Source: Alphaproteobacteria bacterium | GTDB taxonomy: Bacteria > Pseudomonadota > Alphaproteobacteria > Micavibrionales > Micavibrionaceae | Assembly: GCA_023384135.1 (NCBI GenBank) | Contig: JAHDXS010000003.1 | Span: 625,753 to 689,752, forward strand | Length of the DNA stretch: 64,000 bases | Reading direction: 5' to 3' | Part shown: positions 45,401-54,176 of the stretch, one piece after another | How positions within the stretch are numbered: the first letter of the stretch is position 1 | Layout of the letters: each line of letters starts with the position of its first letter | Notes under the pieces: generated by a model | Databases searched by the model: none | What the model saw: only the letters and a program-made list of their open reading frames with translations | What the model was told of the DNA's origin: nothing | Position numbers and translations under genes: made by a program

Positions 45401-45931
45401 TCAGGTCTCTCTGGCTCCGGCAAGCAGCCGCTCAAGCGGAATATGGTAATAGATGTTGATCATCTCCACGCCGGGATTGTCGTCGCCCAGCCCGCAATTC
45501 GACAGATGGCTGAAGCTGGCCGCCAGCCGGCTCCCGGAATCGAACTGATACCCGATCTCGAACTGCGAGCGGAAGTTGATCGGATAGTGCAGATCGACGT
45601 TATTATGCCCCCGGTTATACACGCCGACGCCAAGGCTGGGCGTGACATAGATATGGTCGGTCAGCTTGATGTCGATCAGAAAGCCCCCCCCGGCCCACAG
45701 CGCCCCGTCGGAAGTCAGGTCGAGCGCGGCCCAGGGCTTGATTTCTTTAAAGACCAGCGGAATGTCGGGCCGGACTTCGACGCGGAAATTCAGGGTCTGC
45801 CCGTCATCTTCGGGAAAAACATCATAATATCCGACCGATAAGCCAAGAAAGCCCGAACCGGCGGCAAATGCCTGCATCGGACCAAAAAAAAGCCCGCCGA
45901 AAATGGCGGCTACGATAAAAATTTTTTGCAC
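45401..45931 (-). CDS. pagL: Lipid A 3-O-deacylase, PagL family
   Basis: PagL is an outer-membrane beta-barrel that removes the 3-O acyl chain of lipid A, changing LPS signalling and permeability. The 176-residue precursor has a signal peptide (cleavage likely after MQAFAA, near residue 24). The catalytic triad is visible as H142-x-S144 in FSHLSNCG and E156 in DDNPGVEMINIYY, with the 2- and 12-residue spacing of the characterised enzyme. The start is GTG 45931. It lies reversed between nuoI and nuoJ. Confidence 0.88.
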   Translation of the reverse strand: MQKIFIVAAIFGGLFFGPMQAFAAGSGFLGLSVGYYDVFPEDDGQTLNFRVEVRPDIPLVFKEIKPWAALDLTSDGALWAGGGFLIDIKLTDHIYVTPSLGVGVYNRGHNNVDLHYPINFRSQFEIGYQFDSGSRLAASFSHLSNCGLGDDNPGVEMINIYYHIPLERLLAGARET

Positions 45932-46139
45932 AGCCCTGAATCCTGTCGTTAAGAATCTTTTTTAAGAACAACGCAGAAAGAACTGAAATGTAATGAGGAA
46001 TAGCGCTATTATATCTCGCACTCCGAAAAGGAAATCAAGAGGGATTTTTTTCAGCCGGGATTTTCATTTTTTTCACCTCGGCCCTTGCGGCAGGGGGTGG
46101 AAAGGATTAGAAAAGTACACAAAATGATAGAGACATCCA

Positions 46140-46754
46140 ATGGTCGTCCAGGCGTTTGCCTTTTACCTTTTTGCCGGAATACTGATCCTCAGCGCGTTGA
46201 TGGTGATAACCGCGCGAAACCCTGTCCACTCCGTCCTGTTTCTCATTCTGGCGTTTTTTAACGCTGCCGGTCTGTTTATTATGCTCGGCGCGGAGTTTGT
46301 CGGCATGATCCTCGTGATCGTCTATGTCGGCGCTGTGGCTGTGCTGTTCCTCTTCGTGGTGATGATGCTCGACATCAACTTCGCGGAGATGCGCAAGGGT
46401 GCGAAACACTACGTGCCGCTCGGTCTGGCCATCGGCGCACTTTTGCTGTTCGAGCTTTACACCTTGTATGGCACCTGGAACATGGCCGAAATCACGAAAA
46501 CCAACCGCGCCGCGCCCGTTGAATCGATGGAGCAGCTGACCAACACCGAAATGCTGGGCTCCATCCTTTACACCGATTACGTCTATCCGTTCCAACTGGC
46601 CGGACTGATCCTTCTGGTCGCCATGATCGGCGCGATCGTGCTGACGCTGCGCACGCGCCCGGATGTCCGCAAGCAAAATATCGGCGATCAGGTCGCCCGC
46701 CGCGCCGAGGACGTCCTAGAGATCGTCAAGGTCACACCCGGAACGGGGGTATAG
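46140..46754 (+). CDS. nuoJ: NADH-quinone oxidoreductase subunit J
   Basis: NuoJ is a five-helix membrane subunit whose TM3 hinge is coupled to the quinone cavity. The protein is 204 residues. The conserved ARNPVHSVLFLILAFFNAAGLFIMLGAEFVGMILVIVYVGAVAVLFLFVVMMLDI stretch (about 22-77) contains the VYVGAVAVLFLF pi-bulge helix. It starts the last nuo block; nuoK follows after three bases. The 208-base gap before it holds AT-rich sequence that may contain its promoter. Confidence 0.96.
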   Translation: MVVQAFAFYLFAGILILSALMVITARNPVHSVLFLILAFFNAAGLFIMLGAEFVGMILVIVYVGAVAVLFLFVVMMLDINFAEMRKGAKHYVPLGLAIGALLLFELYTLYGTWNMAEITKTNRAAPVESMEQLTNTEMLGSILYTDYVYPFQLAGLILLVAMIGAIVLTLRTRPDVRKQNIGDQVARRAEDVLEIVKVTPGTGV

Positions 46755-46757
46755 CAA

Positions 46758-47078
46758 ATGGACGCCGTATTAAATATCGGGATCGGCCATTTCCTGACGC
46801 TGGCGGGTATCATCTTCACCATCGGCGTGTTTGGAATATTCCTGAACCGCCGCAACGTGATCGTCATTCTCATGTCCATCGAATTGATGCTCTTGGCCGT
46901 CAATATCAATTTTATCGCTTTTTCCGCGTACCTCAACGATTTGACCGGACAGGTCTTCACCATGTTTATTCTCACTGTCGCGGCGGCTGAGGCCGCCATC
47001 GGCCTCGCCATCCTTGTGGTCTTCTTCCGCAACAAGGGCTCGATCGAGGTGGACGACATTTCGAGCCTGAAGGGATAA
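46758..47078 (+). CDS. nuoK: NADH-quinone oxidoreductase subunit K
   Basis: NuoK is a three-helix, MrpC-like membrane subunit with two buried glutamates. Both are visible: in [16 protein letters not shown] and in [14 protein letters not shown]. At 106 residues it is close to the usual ~101. The gene sits between nuoJ and nuoL with three-base gaps on both sides. Confidence 0.96.
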   Translation: MDAVLNIGIGHFLTLAGIIFTIGVFGIFLNRRNVIVILMSIELMLLAVNINFIAFSAYLNDLTGQVFTMFILTVAAAEAAIGLAILVVFFRNKGSIEVDDISSLKG

Positions 47079-47081
47079 CGG

Positions 47082-49421
47082 ATGGAAATCCTCGCCGTTT
47101 TTTCCCCGCTTGTGGCTTTCCTGATTGCCGGCCTGTTCGGTAAGCAGATCGGCCATAAGGGTTGCCAGTTCATTACATGCGCCGCTGTCATTTTGGCGGC
47201 GTTCTCCTCCATCGTGTTGTTCTTCAACGTCATTCTTAACCCCGATATTTTAAGCGACCACAGCTACGTCCGCGTCCTCTCCCGCTGGGTAGAGTCCGGA
47301 AGCTTCAAGGCCGAATGGGCGCTGCGCATCGACCAGCTTTCCATCGTGATGATGTGCGTGATCAACATCGTCTCCGCCTGCGTCCATGTCTATTCCGTCG
47401 GCTACATGAGTCACGATCCCGATCGCGGGCGCTTCATGGCATATTTGAGCCTCTTCACCTTCGCCATGCTGATGCTGGTGACCGCCAACAACCTGCTGCA
47501 ACTTTTCTTCGGCTGGGAAGGCGTCGGCCTGGCCTCCTATCTTCTGATCGGCTTCTGGAACCAGAAACATTCGGCCAACGCCGCCGCGCAAAAGGCGTTC
47601 ATCGTCAACCGGGTCGGGGACTTCGGCCTCGCCCTTGGCATCATGGCCATTTTCGCCCTGTTCGGCAGCATCAGCTTCGACGACATTCTGGCCAATCCCG
47701 GCCAGCACGAGCACACGATGATGGGTTTCCTCGGCTTTGAGGTTCACGCCTTGACCGTCATCTGCCTTCTGCTCTTCACGGGCGCGGTCGGAAAATCGGC
47801 GCAGCTCGGCCTGCATACATGGCTGCCCGACGCGATGGAGGGGCCGACCCCCGTCTCCGCGCTCATCCATGCGGCGACGATGGTTACGGCGGGGGTCTTC
47901 CTCGTCGCACGTTTCTCGCCGCTCTTTGAATTTGCGCCCGTGGCGCTTTCGGTGGTCACCGTTTTCGGCGCACTCACTGCTTTTGTCGCCGCCACCATCG
48001 GCATGACCCAATACGACATCAAGCGCGTAATCGCCTATTCCACGATGTCCCAACTCGGCTACATGTTCTTCGCCCTCGGCGTATCCGCTTACGCGGCGGC
48101 GATGTTCCACCTCATGACCCACGCTTTCTTCAAGGCGCTGCTTTTCCTGGGCGCAGGCTCGGTGATCCATGCCATGTCCGACGAACAGGATATGCGCAAC
48201 ATGGGCGGCATCAAGGACAAAATCCCCTTCACCTACGCCCTGATGTGGATCGGCGCACTGGCGCTGGCGGGCATCCCGCCCTTCGCGGGCTATTACTCCA
48301 AGGATATTATTCTGGAGGCCGCATGGGCCGACCAGTCCGGCCTAGGCCTCTTCGCGTTCTGGATGGGCATTGCCGCCGCCTTCATGACCGCCTTCTACAC
48401 CTGGCGCCTCCTGTTCATGACGTTCCACGGCGCCCCCCGCGCGAAGAAACAGGTTATGGACCACGTGCATGAATCCCCCTTTATTATGATCAGCCCGCTG
48501 ATCATCCTCGCCACAGGCGCCCTGATGGCCGGATACGTCTTCTACGGCGGCTTCGTCGGCTCGGCCTACAGCCACCACGGCGAGGTCCATGCCGCCATTA
48601 CCGATGGAATGCACGGCGCTTCCCAAAGCTCCGGCCATAAGGAGGCTGCGCACGAAGATCAAGCAGAAGAACCAGAAGCCGAGGAAAAGAAACCTGAAAC
48701 GGGGCTTGAAAAAATCGAGGATTCCGCCAAGAAGATCGAGGAAAAAGTTGGAAAGGCCGTCGAGGCCGTCATCGAGGAAGGCAAGGAAAACCTTAAAGAA
48801 ATAGGGCAAGCCGGGGAAACCGCACACGCCCTGATCACCTCCGGAAACAAGGGTGGAAGCCCGCACGATCCCGGCCTCAACCTCTGGTCCCGCCAGTTCT
48901 TCTGGCACAACGCCATCTATGTGCGCGACCAGAACGACGTTCTTGAGGCCGCGCACGGCGTGCCCGCATGGGTCAAATACCTGCCGCTCGTCGTTGGCCT
49001 GCTGGGCATCGCGATGGCCTATGTCGGCTACGTCGCAAGGCCGGACATCCCGGCGAAGATCGCCGCCGCCTCCGGCCCGGTCTACAAACTCTTCTTCAAC
49101 AAATGGTATTTCGACCAGATCTATAACGTCCTCTTCGTCAAGACCGCCTTCCGCGCGGGCCGCTTCTTTTGGAAGTTCGGCGACCGCGAGTTCATCGACG
49201 GCCTCGGCCCTGACGGCTTCGCCTGGATGTCCCGCAAGGCGGCGGGCGGCCTCAGTAGGTTCCAGAGCGGCTTCGTCTATCAATACGCCTTCGTGATGAT
49301 GATCGCGGTCGTGGCCATGGTCTCGTGGCTGGTCTTCCGCATCGAGCCCGCTCCTGTCAATGCCGCGCCCGCTGCCGTCTCCGCGCCCGCGCCTCAGGAA
49401 CAGGAGGAGCCGCAGCCATGA
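47082..49421 (+). CDS. nuoL: NADH-quinone oxidoreductase subunit L (with charged insertion)
   Basis: NuoL is the distal antiporter-like proton-pumping subunit. The core has FGWEGVGLASYLLIGFW, HTWLPDAMEGPTPVSALIHAATMVTAGVFL and the long amphipathic C-terminal helix. The 779 residues exceed the usual 610-700. The excess is an insertion at about 505-595, highly rich in Glu, Lys and Ala (KIEDSAKKIEEKVGKAVEAV), likely a long charged helix on one membrane face. It lies between conserved membrane helices. The stop overlaps the nuoM ATG (ATGA). Confidence 0.95.
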   Translation: MEILAVFSPLVAFLIAGLFGKQIGHKGCQFITCAAVILAAFSSIVLFFNVILNPDILSDHSYVRVLSRWVESGSFKAEWALRIDQLSIVMMCVINIVSACVHVYSVGYMSHDPDRGRFMAYLSLFTFAMLMLVTANNLLQLFFGWEGVGLASYLLIGFWNQKHSANAAAQKAFIVNRVGDFGLALGIMAIFALFGSISFDDILANPGQHEHTMMGFLGFEVHALTVICLLLFTGAVGKSAQLGLHTWLPDAMEGPTPVSALIHAATMVTAGVFLVARFSPLFEFAPVALSVVTVFGALTAFVAATIGMTQYDIKRVIAYSTMSQLGYMFFALGVSAYAAAMFHLMTHAFFKALLFLGAGSVIHAMSDEQDMRNMGGIKDKIPFTYALMWIGALALAGIPPFAGYYSKDIILEAAWADQSGLGLFAFWMGIAAAFMTAFYTWRLLFMTFHGAPRAKKQVMDHVHESPFIMISPLIILATGALMAGYVFYGGFVGSAYSHHGEVHAAITDGMHGASQSSGHKEAAHEDQAEEPEAEEKKPETGLEKIEDSAKKIEEKVGKAVEAVIEEGKENLKEIGQAGETAHALITSGNKGGSPHDPGLNLWSRQFFWHNAIYVRDQNDVLEAAHGVPAWVKYLPLVVGLLGIAMAYVGYVARPDIPAKIAAASGPVYKLFFNKWYFDQIYNVLFVKTAFRAGRFFWKFGDREFIDGLGPDGFAWMSRKAAGGLSRFQSGFVYQYAFVMMIAVVAMVSWLVFRIEPAPVNAAPAAVSAPAPQEQEEPQP

Positions 49422-50986
49422 TCATGCCGCCCATCCTCTCGATCATGATTTTCCTTCCCGTCGTCTGCGCCCTGATGATCACCATCATTCGCGGCGAGAA
49501 AGGTGATGAGGAGATCGTCGAAAAGAACGTCAAGCACCTCTCGCTCTTTGGCTCGCTCTTCGTTCTGGCCTTCGCGCTGTTCATGTACGTCAACTTCGAC
49601 AAAACCAGCGCCGACTTCCAGTTCGTCGAGAAAATCTCTTGGCTCTCCGCCGCAGGCCTCAGCTACCATGTCGGCGTTGACGGCATATCCGTCTATTTCG
49701 TGCTTCTCTCGGTTGTTCTGACCCCGGTGTGCATCCTCGCCAGTTGGAATTCCGTAAAGACCCGCGTGAAGGAATACATGATTGCGTTCCTGATCCTCGA
49801 AAGCCTGATGATCGGTACCTTCTGCGCGCTCGATACCGTGCTGTTCTACGTCTTTTTCGAGGGCGTTTTGATCCCGATGTTCCTGATCATCGGCATCTGG
49901 GGCGGCCCGCGACGCATATACGCGTCCTTCAAGTTTTTCCTCTACACGCTGCTCGGCTCGGTCCTGATGCTCGTCGCCCTGATCGCCCTGTATGTAGAGA
50001 CGGGCAGCACGGATATCCCGGCCCTGATGCACACCACCCTCGATTTCGAGTTCCAGAAATGGATCTGGCTGGCCTTCTTCGCGAGTTTCGCCGTGAAGAT
50101 GCCGATGTGGCCCGTCCATACGTGGCTGCCTGACGCGCACGTCGAGGCGCCGACGGCGGGCTCGGTCATTCTGGCGGGCGTCCTCCTGAAAATGGGTGGC
50201 TACGGCTTCCTACGGTTCTCCCTGCCGATGCTGCCGCAGGCCAGCATGTATTTCGCCCCGCTGGTCCTGACGCTCAGCGTCATCGCCATCATCTACGCCT
50301 CGCTGGTCGCGCTGGTGCAGGACGACATGAAAAAACTCATCGCCTATTCCTCCGTCGCCCATATGGGCTTCGTAACGCTCGGCATCTTCAGCTTCACGGA
50401 GCAGGGGATCGAAGGCGCGATCTTCCAGATGCTCAGCCATGGCATCATCTCCGCCGCGCTGTTTCTGTGCGTTGGCGTGGTCTACGACCGCCTGCACACC
50501 CGCGATATCAACCGTTACGGCGGGCTGGCCAAAAACATGCCCAACTACGCGCTGGTGTTCATGATCTTCATGCTCGGTTCGGTCGGCTTGCCCGGGACAT
50601 CGGGCTTCGTCGGCGAGTTTTTGGCGCTTGTGGGCACCTACAAGGCCAGCACGACGTTTGCTGCTCTGGCGGCCACCGGGCTCGTTCTTGGCGCGGCGTA
50701 CATGCTCCTGCTGTACAGAAAAGTCGTCTTCGGCCCGCAGAAAAACAAGGATGCCGCCGCGATGGAGGATCTGACCGCGATGGAAAAACTGGTCCTCGTG
50801 CCGATGGCGCTTCTGGTGATTTACTACGGCGTTTTCCCGTCCTCGGTCACCGACCGCGTTGCCCCGTCTGCCAAATCCCTGCTGCGCCATTACGAAATGT
50901 CCCACGAGCCGCTCGGCTATAACGAGGCGCGCCTGGACAGTGCCCCGGCGGGCATCAACAAGGAAGAAAGGCGAAGCGGACTATGA
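49418..50986 (+). CDS. nuoM: NADH-quinone oxidoreductase subunit M
   Basis: NuoM is the second antiporter-like proton-pumping subunit. The 522-residue protein contains VHTWLPDAHVEAPTAGSVILAGVLLKMGGYGF (the HTWLPDAH proton-channel motif), KKLIAYSSVAHMGFV, and GLPGTSGFVGEF. ATG 49418 overlaps the nuoL stop; an in-frame upstream start at 49325 would run through nuoL and is rejected. It ends four bases into nuoN. Confidence 0.96.
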   Translation: MIMPPILSIMIFLPVVCALMITIIRGEKGDEEIVEKNVKHLSLFGSLFVLAFALFMYVNFDKTSADFQFVEKISWLSAAGLSYHVGVDGISVYFVLLSVVLTPVCILASWNSVKTRVKEYMIAFLILESLMIGTFCALDTVLFYVFFEGVLIPMFLIIGIWGGPRRIYASFKFFLYTLLGSVLMLVALIALYVETGSTDIPALMHTTLDFEFQKWIWLAFFASFAVKMPMWPVHTWLPDAHVEAPTAGSVILAGVLLKMGGYGFLRFSLPMLPQASMYFAPLVLTLSVIAIIYASLVALVQDDMKKLIAYSSVAHMGFVTLGIFSFTEQGIEGAIFQMLSHGIISAALFLCVGVVYDRLHTRDINRYGGLAKNMPNYALVFMIFMLGSVGLPGTSGFVGEFLALVGTYKASTTFAALAATGLVLGAAYMLLLYRKVVFGPQKNKDAAAMEDLTAMEKLVLVPMALLVIYYGVFPSSVTDRVAPSAKSLLRHYEMSHEPLGYNEARLDSAPAGINKEERRSGL

Positions 50987-52422
50987 TCGGGTTCAATATC
51001 GTTCCGCTGCTTCCCGAGCTGTTCCTGACGCTGACCGCGATGGGGTTCCTGATTGTCGGCGTCTCTCAAGGCAACCGCTCGACTGCGGTCCTGACGTGGA
51101 CGGCCTGCCTCGCGATGGTGATTGCCGCAATTCTCCTGCTCCAGATTTCATGGGAGGGGCAGACAATTCTGAACGGCATGTTCGTGCTTGATGAGTTTTC
51201 GGGGTTGTTCAAACTCATGATCCTCATCGGCCTGATAATCTCATTGGCGCTGTCGGTCGACTATCTCAAGGTCGAGCGCATGGCGCGCTTTGAGTATCCC
51301 GTGCTGGTCATGCTGGCGGGCGTCGGAATGATGCTGATGGTCTCCGCCGGAAATCTTCTCGCTCTTTACATGGCTCTGGAACTGCAATCCCTCAGTCTCT
51401 ACGTTCTGGCAGGCATCCATCGCAACTCTCCGCGTTCGGCGGAGGCCGCGATCAAATATTTCGTCCTCGGCGCACTGTCCTCCGGGATGCTGCTATTCGG
51501 AATTTCGCTGATATACGGCTTTACCGGCTCTATTGATTTTGAGGTTATTCGCAACACGCTCGATCATGCACAGGGCAGCACCCCGGGCATTACCGTTGGT
51601 TTGGCTTTCCTTCTGGCCGGTTTGGCCTTCAAGATTTCTGCCGTGCCCTTTCATATGTGGACCCCCGACGTCTATCAGGGCGCGCCCGCACCTGTCACGG
51701 CCCTGTTCGCCATGGTGCCGAAAATCGCGGCGTTTGGCCTGATGCTGCGCGTCTTGTTCTACGCCTTTTTGCCCATGTCTGGGGAGTGGATGCAGATCGT
51801 CTATTTCCTGTCAGCCGCCTCCATGATCGTTGGGGCCTTCGCCGCACTGGCACAGGACAACATCAAACGCCTGATCGCCTACAGCTCGATCGGCAACATG
51901 GGCTATGCCCTCATCGGGGTTGTCGCAGGAACGCCGGAAGGGGCAGGGGCCGTAATACTCTACCTGTTTATCTATATGATGATGACGGCGGGCGTATTCT
52001 CGGTCATCCTCTGCATGCGCAGACAGGGTCTGATGGCCATGCAGGTCAGCGACCTCGCAGGCCTCTCCCGTCACAGCCCGATGATGGCGTACGCCATGGC
52101 AGCTCTGATGTTCTCGATGAGTGGCATACCGCCTCTCGCGGGGTTCTTCGGAAAGTTTTTTATCTTCCTCGCTGCTGTTGAGCAGGGGTATATCGCCCTC
52201 GTTATCATCGGGGTGCTCAGCTCGGTCGTCTCAGCCTATTACTACCTCCGGATCGTCAAGATCATGTTCTTCGACGAACCCGCCGACCCGTTCGACCGCG
52301 GTATGACGCTCGAAAAGCGGGTTATTCTGTTCATCTCGGTGATATTTGTGATCGGCTTTATTCTCAAACCTAATCCGATTGTGGACAGCGCGATGGCCGC
52401 CGCCAAGGCGCTGCTGCTCTAG
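50983..52422 (+). CDS. nuoN: NADH-quinone oxidoreductase subunit N
   Basis: NuoN is the third antiporter-like subunit, nearest the hydrophilic arm. Its 479 residues include MWTPDVYQGAPAPVTALFAMVPKIAAFGLMLR, IKRLIAYSSIGNMGYALIG and SMSGIPPLAGFFGKFFIF. It closes the nuo locus and is followed by birA, as in other Alphaproteobacteria. The ATG overlaps the nuoM stop by four bases. Confidence 0.96.
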   Translation: MIGFNIVPLLPELFLTLTAMGFLIVGVSQGNRSTAVLTWTACLAMVIAAILLLQISWEGQTILNGMFVLDEFSGLFKLMILIGLIISLALSVDYLKVERMARFEYPVLVMLAGVGMMLMVSAGNLLALYMALELQSLSLYVLAGIHRNSPRSAEAAIKYFVLGALSSGMLLFGISLIYGFTGSIDFEVIRNTLDHAQGSTPGITVGLAFLLAGLAFKISAVPFHMWTPDVYQGAPAPVTALFAMVPKIAAFGLMLRVLFYAFLPMSGEWMQIVYFLSAASMIVGAFAALAQDNIKRLIAYSSIGNMGYALIGVVAGTPEGAGAVILYLFIYMMMTAGVFSVILCMRRQGLMAMQVSDLAGLSRHSPMMAYAMAALMFSMSGIPPLAGFFGKFFIFLAAVEQGYIALVIIGVLSSVVSAYYYLRIVKIMFFDEPADPFDRGMTLEKRVILFISVIFVIGFILKPNPIVDSAMAAAKALLL

Positions 52423-52435
52423 TGCGTCCCGCCCC

Positions 52436-53179
52436 ATGCCCCTGAACTGGACGATTGAAACCTACGAGCGCCTCTCAAGCACGCAGGACGAAATGAAGGT
52501 GCGCCTGACCCCCGGCGGCAACCAAACTCCGCCGCCCGAGGGCCTCGTCATTCAGGCGATCGAGCAAACCGCAGGCCGCGGCCGTCAGGGCCGACTCTGG
52601 TTCTCGCCGCCCGGAAACCTCTATATCTCGCTGCTCCTCAAGCCGGAATGTTCGTTGCCTCAGGCCGGGGCGCTCTCGCTTGTGATCAGCTATTCCCTCG
52701 CGCGGGCGCTGGAAAAGCTCTGCGGGGCCGACGCATCCGTTGTACTTAAATGGCCGAACGATGTCTTGTTGGAGGGGCGCAAATGCGCGGGTATTCTGCT
52801 CGAAACCGGAACGGATTCTCAGGGCGCCCTGCAATACGTCATCGCGGGCATAGGTGTGAACCTCGTTTCCGCCCCCGCCGAAACCGGAATTGCCCTGAAC
52901 GCCAGCCGCTTACAAAACATTACGCTCGCCGATTTGCGTGACGCCGTTTTGGAAAATATAAGAGAGGATTACCTGCAATGGCGCGTCAGGGGCTTCGCCC
53001 CGTTCCGCGAAAAATGGCTGCAAAGAGGCTTTGCGCCGGGTACGGATATTTCCGTGGGCGCAGATAAAGCCAAAATCGCCGGAACGTTCAAAACCGTCGA
53101 TCATAACGGCAATCTCGTCATGACCGACGCGCAAGGACAAGAACGCACAATCGCGTCCGGCGAAATCCTCCGGATCTGA
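52436..53179 (+). CDS. birA: Biotin--[acetyl-CoA-carboxylase] ligase, without repressor domain
   Basis: The 247-residue protein attaches biotin to biotin carboxyl carrier protein through biotinyl-AMP. It has the adenylate-binding G47-R-G-R-Q-G52-R in QTAGRGRQGRLW and the catalytic KWPNDVLLEGRKCAGILLE lysine. The C-terminal SH3-like domain covers about 205-247. There is no N-terminal winged helix, so it does not act as an E. coli-type bio-operon repressor. It begins 13 bases after nuoN. The coaX and RNase J genes I recall following birA in other Alphaproteobacteria are absent here. Confidence 0.94.
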   Translation: MPLNWTIETYERLSSTQDEMKVRLTPGGNQTPPPEGLVIQAIEQTAGRGRQGRLWFSPPGNLYISLLLKPECSLPQAGALSLVISYSLARALEKLCGADASVVLKWPNDVLLEGRKCAGILLETGTDSQGALQYVIAGIGVNLVSAPAETGIALNASRLQNITLADLRDAVLENIREDYLQWRVRGFAPFREKWLQRGFAPGTDISVGADKAKIAGTFKTVDHNGNLVMTDAQGQERTIASGEILRI

Positions 53180-53605
53180 AATCAGGACAAAGAGACGGAT
53201 GCAGATAGACTAAGCCCGGTTAAAAGCCGCGCTGGCCATGATTGACAACTGGACTAAGTCCAGTCCGTTAGGATTGATCGTTCTGGGGCTCAGAGTCGCC
53301 GTAAAGCCTGCGACCTCTCATATGATCAGCCATGTCTCGGGAAACGTTGGCGAACAGCATAGTTCGGCATACGGGCACAATTGCACTGGCAACAGCGTTG
53401 AAAGCAACGTGAAGGAAAGGCATATGTATTCTCCGTGTTGCGCACCCCGAGCCGTGGCGGGCTATGGGCACAACAAAGCGTTAAAAAGTTAACTTCTTTG
53501 TATTCCCAGTATCGTATATTGCACTGCAAAAAGCAATATTTTTGAGCAGAATCCTCTGAGATGAAGGCCTGCCGCGAGTTTGCAAGGATATCTAAAAAAA
53601 GCGGA
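53180..53605. other. 426-base gap without a convincing gene
   Basis: I find no protein or RNA gene I can support. An 84-residue open frame at 53238-53492 begins inside the palindrome region and has no recognisable features. Two smaller possibilities exist: a 26-residue peptide at 53332-53412, and a 22-residue peptide starting at 53424 behind a strong aaggaaagg site. A TTGACA box with a 17-bp palindrome sits at 53242-53264. The sequence could be the remains of a lost gene or an unrecognised RNA. Confidence 0.5.
53242..53264 (+). promoter_or_regulatory. TTGACA box followed by 17-bp palindromic operator candidate
   Basis: A perfect TTGACA (53242-53247) is followed directly by ACTGGAC-TAA-GTCCAGT (53248-53264), with 7-bp perfect arms. 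A -10-like TAGGAT (53269-53274, 21-base spacing) or GTTAGG (19-base spacing) follows. A palindrome inside the spacer is the usual layout of an autoregulated promoter, for example of antitoxin or small repressor genes. No such gene is intact downstream. Confidence 0.5.
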
Positions 53606-53989
53606 TTAAAGAACGCGTTTCAAATCGTCCGCACGCTGATTCGCGTTGCGCGAGGAGGGCGGATTGGCAACCCGGATGATCTTGACGCCCGCCGAAAGCA
53701 GGGTGCCGATAACCTGGGTCATCAAGGCCAGAATCATCAGACCCAGAACGGAATAAACGATCTTTTGCAGTCGCGCGGAAAAGAAAATATTAAATTCCTG
53801 TTGATCTACATTTCCATAAACAACTTTTTCATCACCCGTGATGTTCTCAAACAGGACGCTGAAAATCTTGATGTCCTCGGGCGTGTCTATAACCTTGATA
53901 ACGGTAATACCGACATAAAGGAGAAAACCCGCCCCGGCGACCACCAGAACAAGCCCGACAAGGCTCAAAAGCGCACGCAAACCTTCCAT
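53606..53989 (-). CDS. Small two-helix membrane protein, uncharacterised
   Basis: This 127-residue protein was not recognised. It starts at ATG 53989 with a good caggag ribosome site. Two transmembrane segments are seen, an N-terminal one (about 7-32) and one near 77-100. Between them is a soluble loop of about 45 residues (VIDTPEDIKIFSVLFENITGDEKVVYGNVDQQEFN), probably periplasmic. The C-terminus is basic (RNANQRADDLKRVL). It is divergent from the 252-residue membrane protein at 54177. Confidence 0.65.
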   Translation of the reverse strand: MEGLRALLSLVGLVLVVAGAGFLLYVGITVIKVIDTPEDIKIFSVLFENITGDEKVVYGNVDQQEFNIFFSARLQKIVYSVLGLMILALMTQVIGTLLSAGVKIIRVANPPSSRNANQRADDLKRVL

Positions 53990-54176
53990 GGGAAAGCTCC
54001 TGTAAAACGATTTAAAAGGGCTATTTCCGCCATAGTGGGAAGAATCCGCAAAGATGTAAACAGAAAAGCAAGGTTTTGGGTTTATTATCTGATATCGCTC
54101 GGAGTTTTCCTCATATCCGCGCCGTCAGAGTCAGCGTTTGTGAAATCGCAGGCAAGACAAGATCAGGGAGTCCGCA

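Noticed and set aside
49325..49417. N-terminal extension of nuoM
   Set aside because: It overlaps the end of nuoL in another frame with Arg/Ala-rich translation; ATG 49418 overlaps the nuoL stop, as is usual.
53238..53492. 84-residue frame after birA
   Set aside because: It starts inside the promoter palindrome and shows no coding-like features; only its last 22 residues have a good ribosome site, so it is not listed as a gene.
53180..53605. tmRNA, RNase P RNA, SRP RNA or 6S RNA in the birA gap
   Set aside because: None of the conserved core motifs (such as the SRP GGAAG tetraloop region or RNase P core) could be found.
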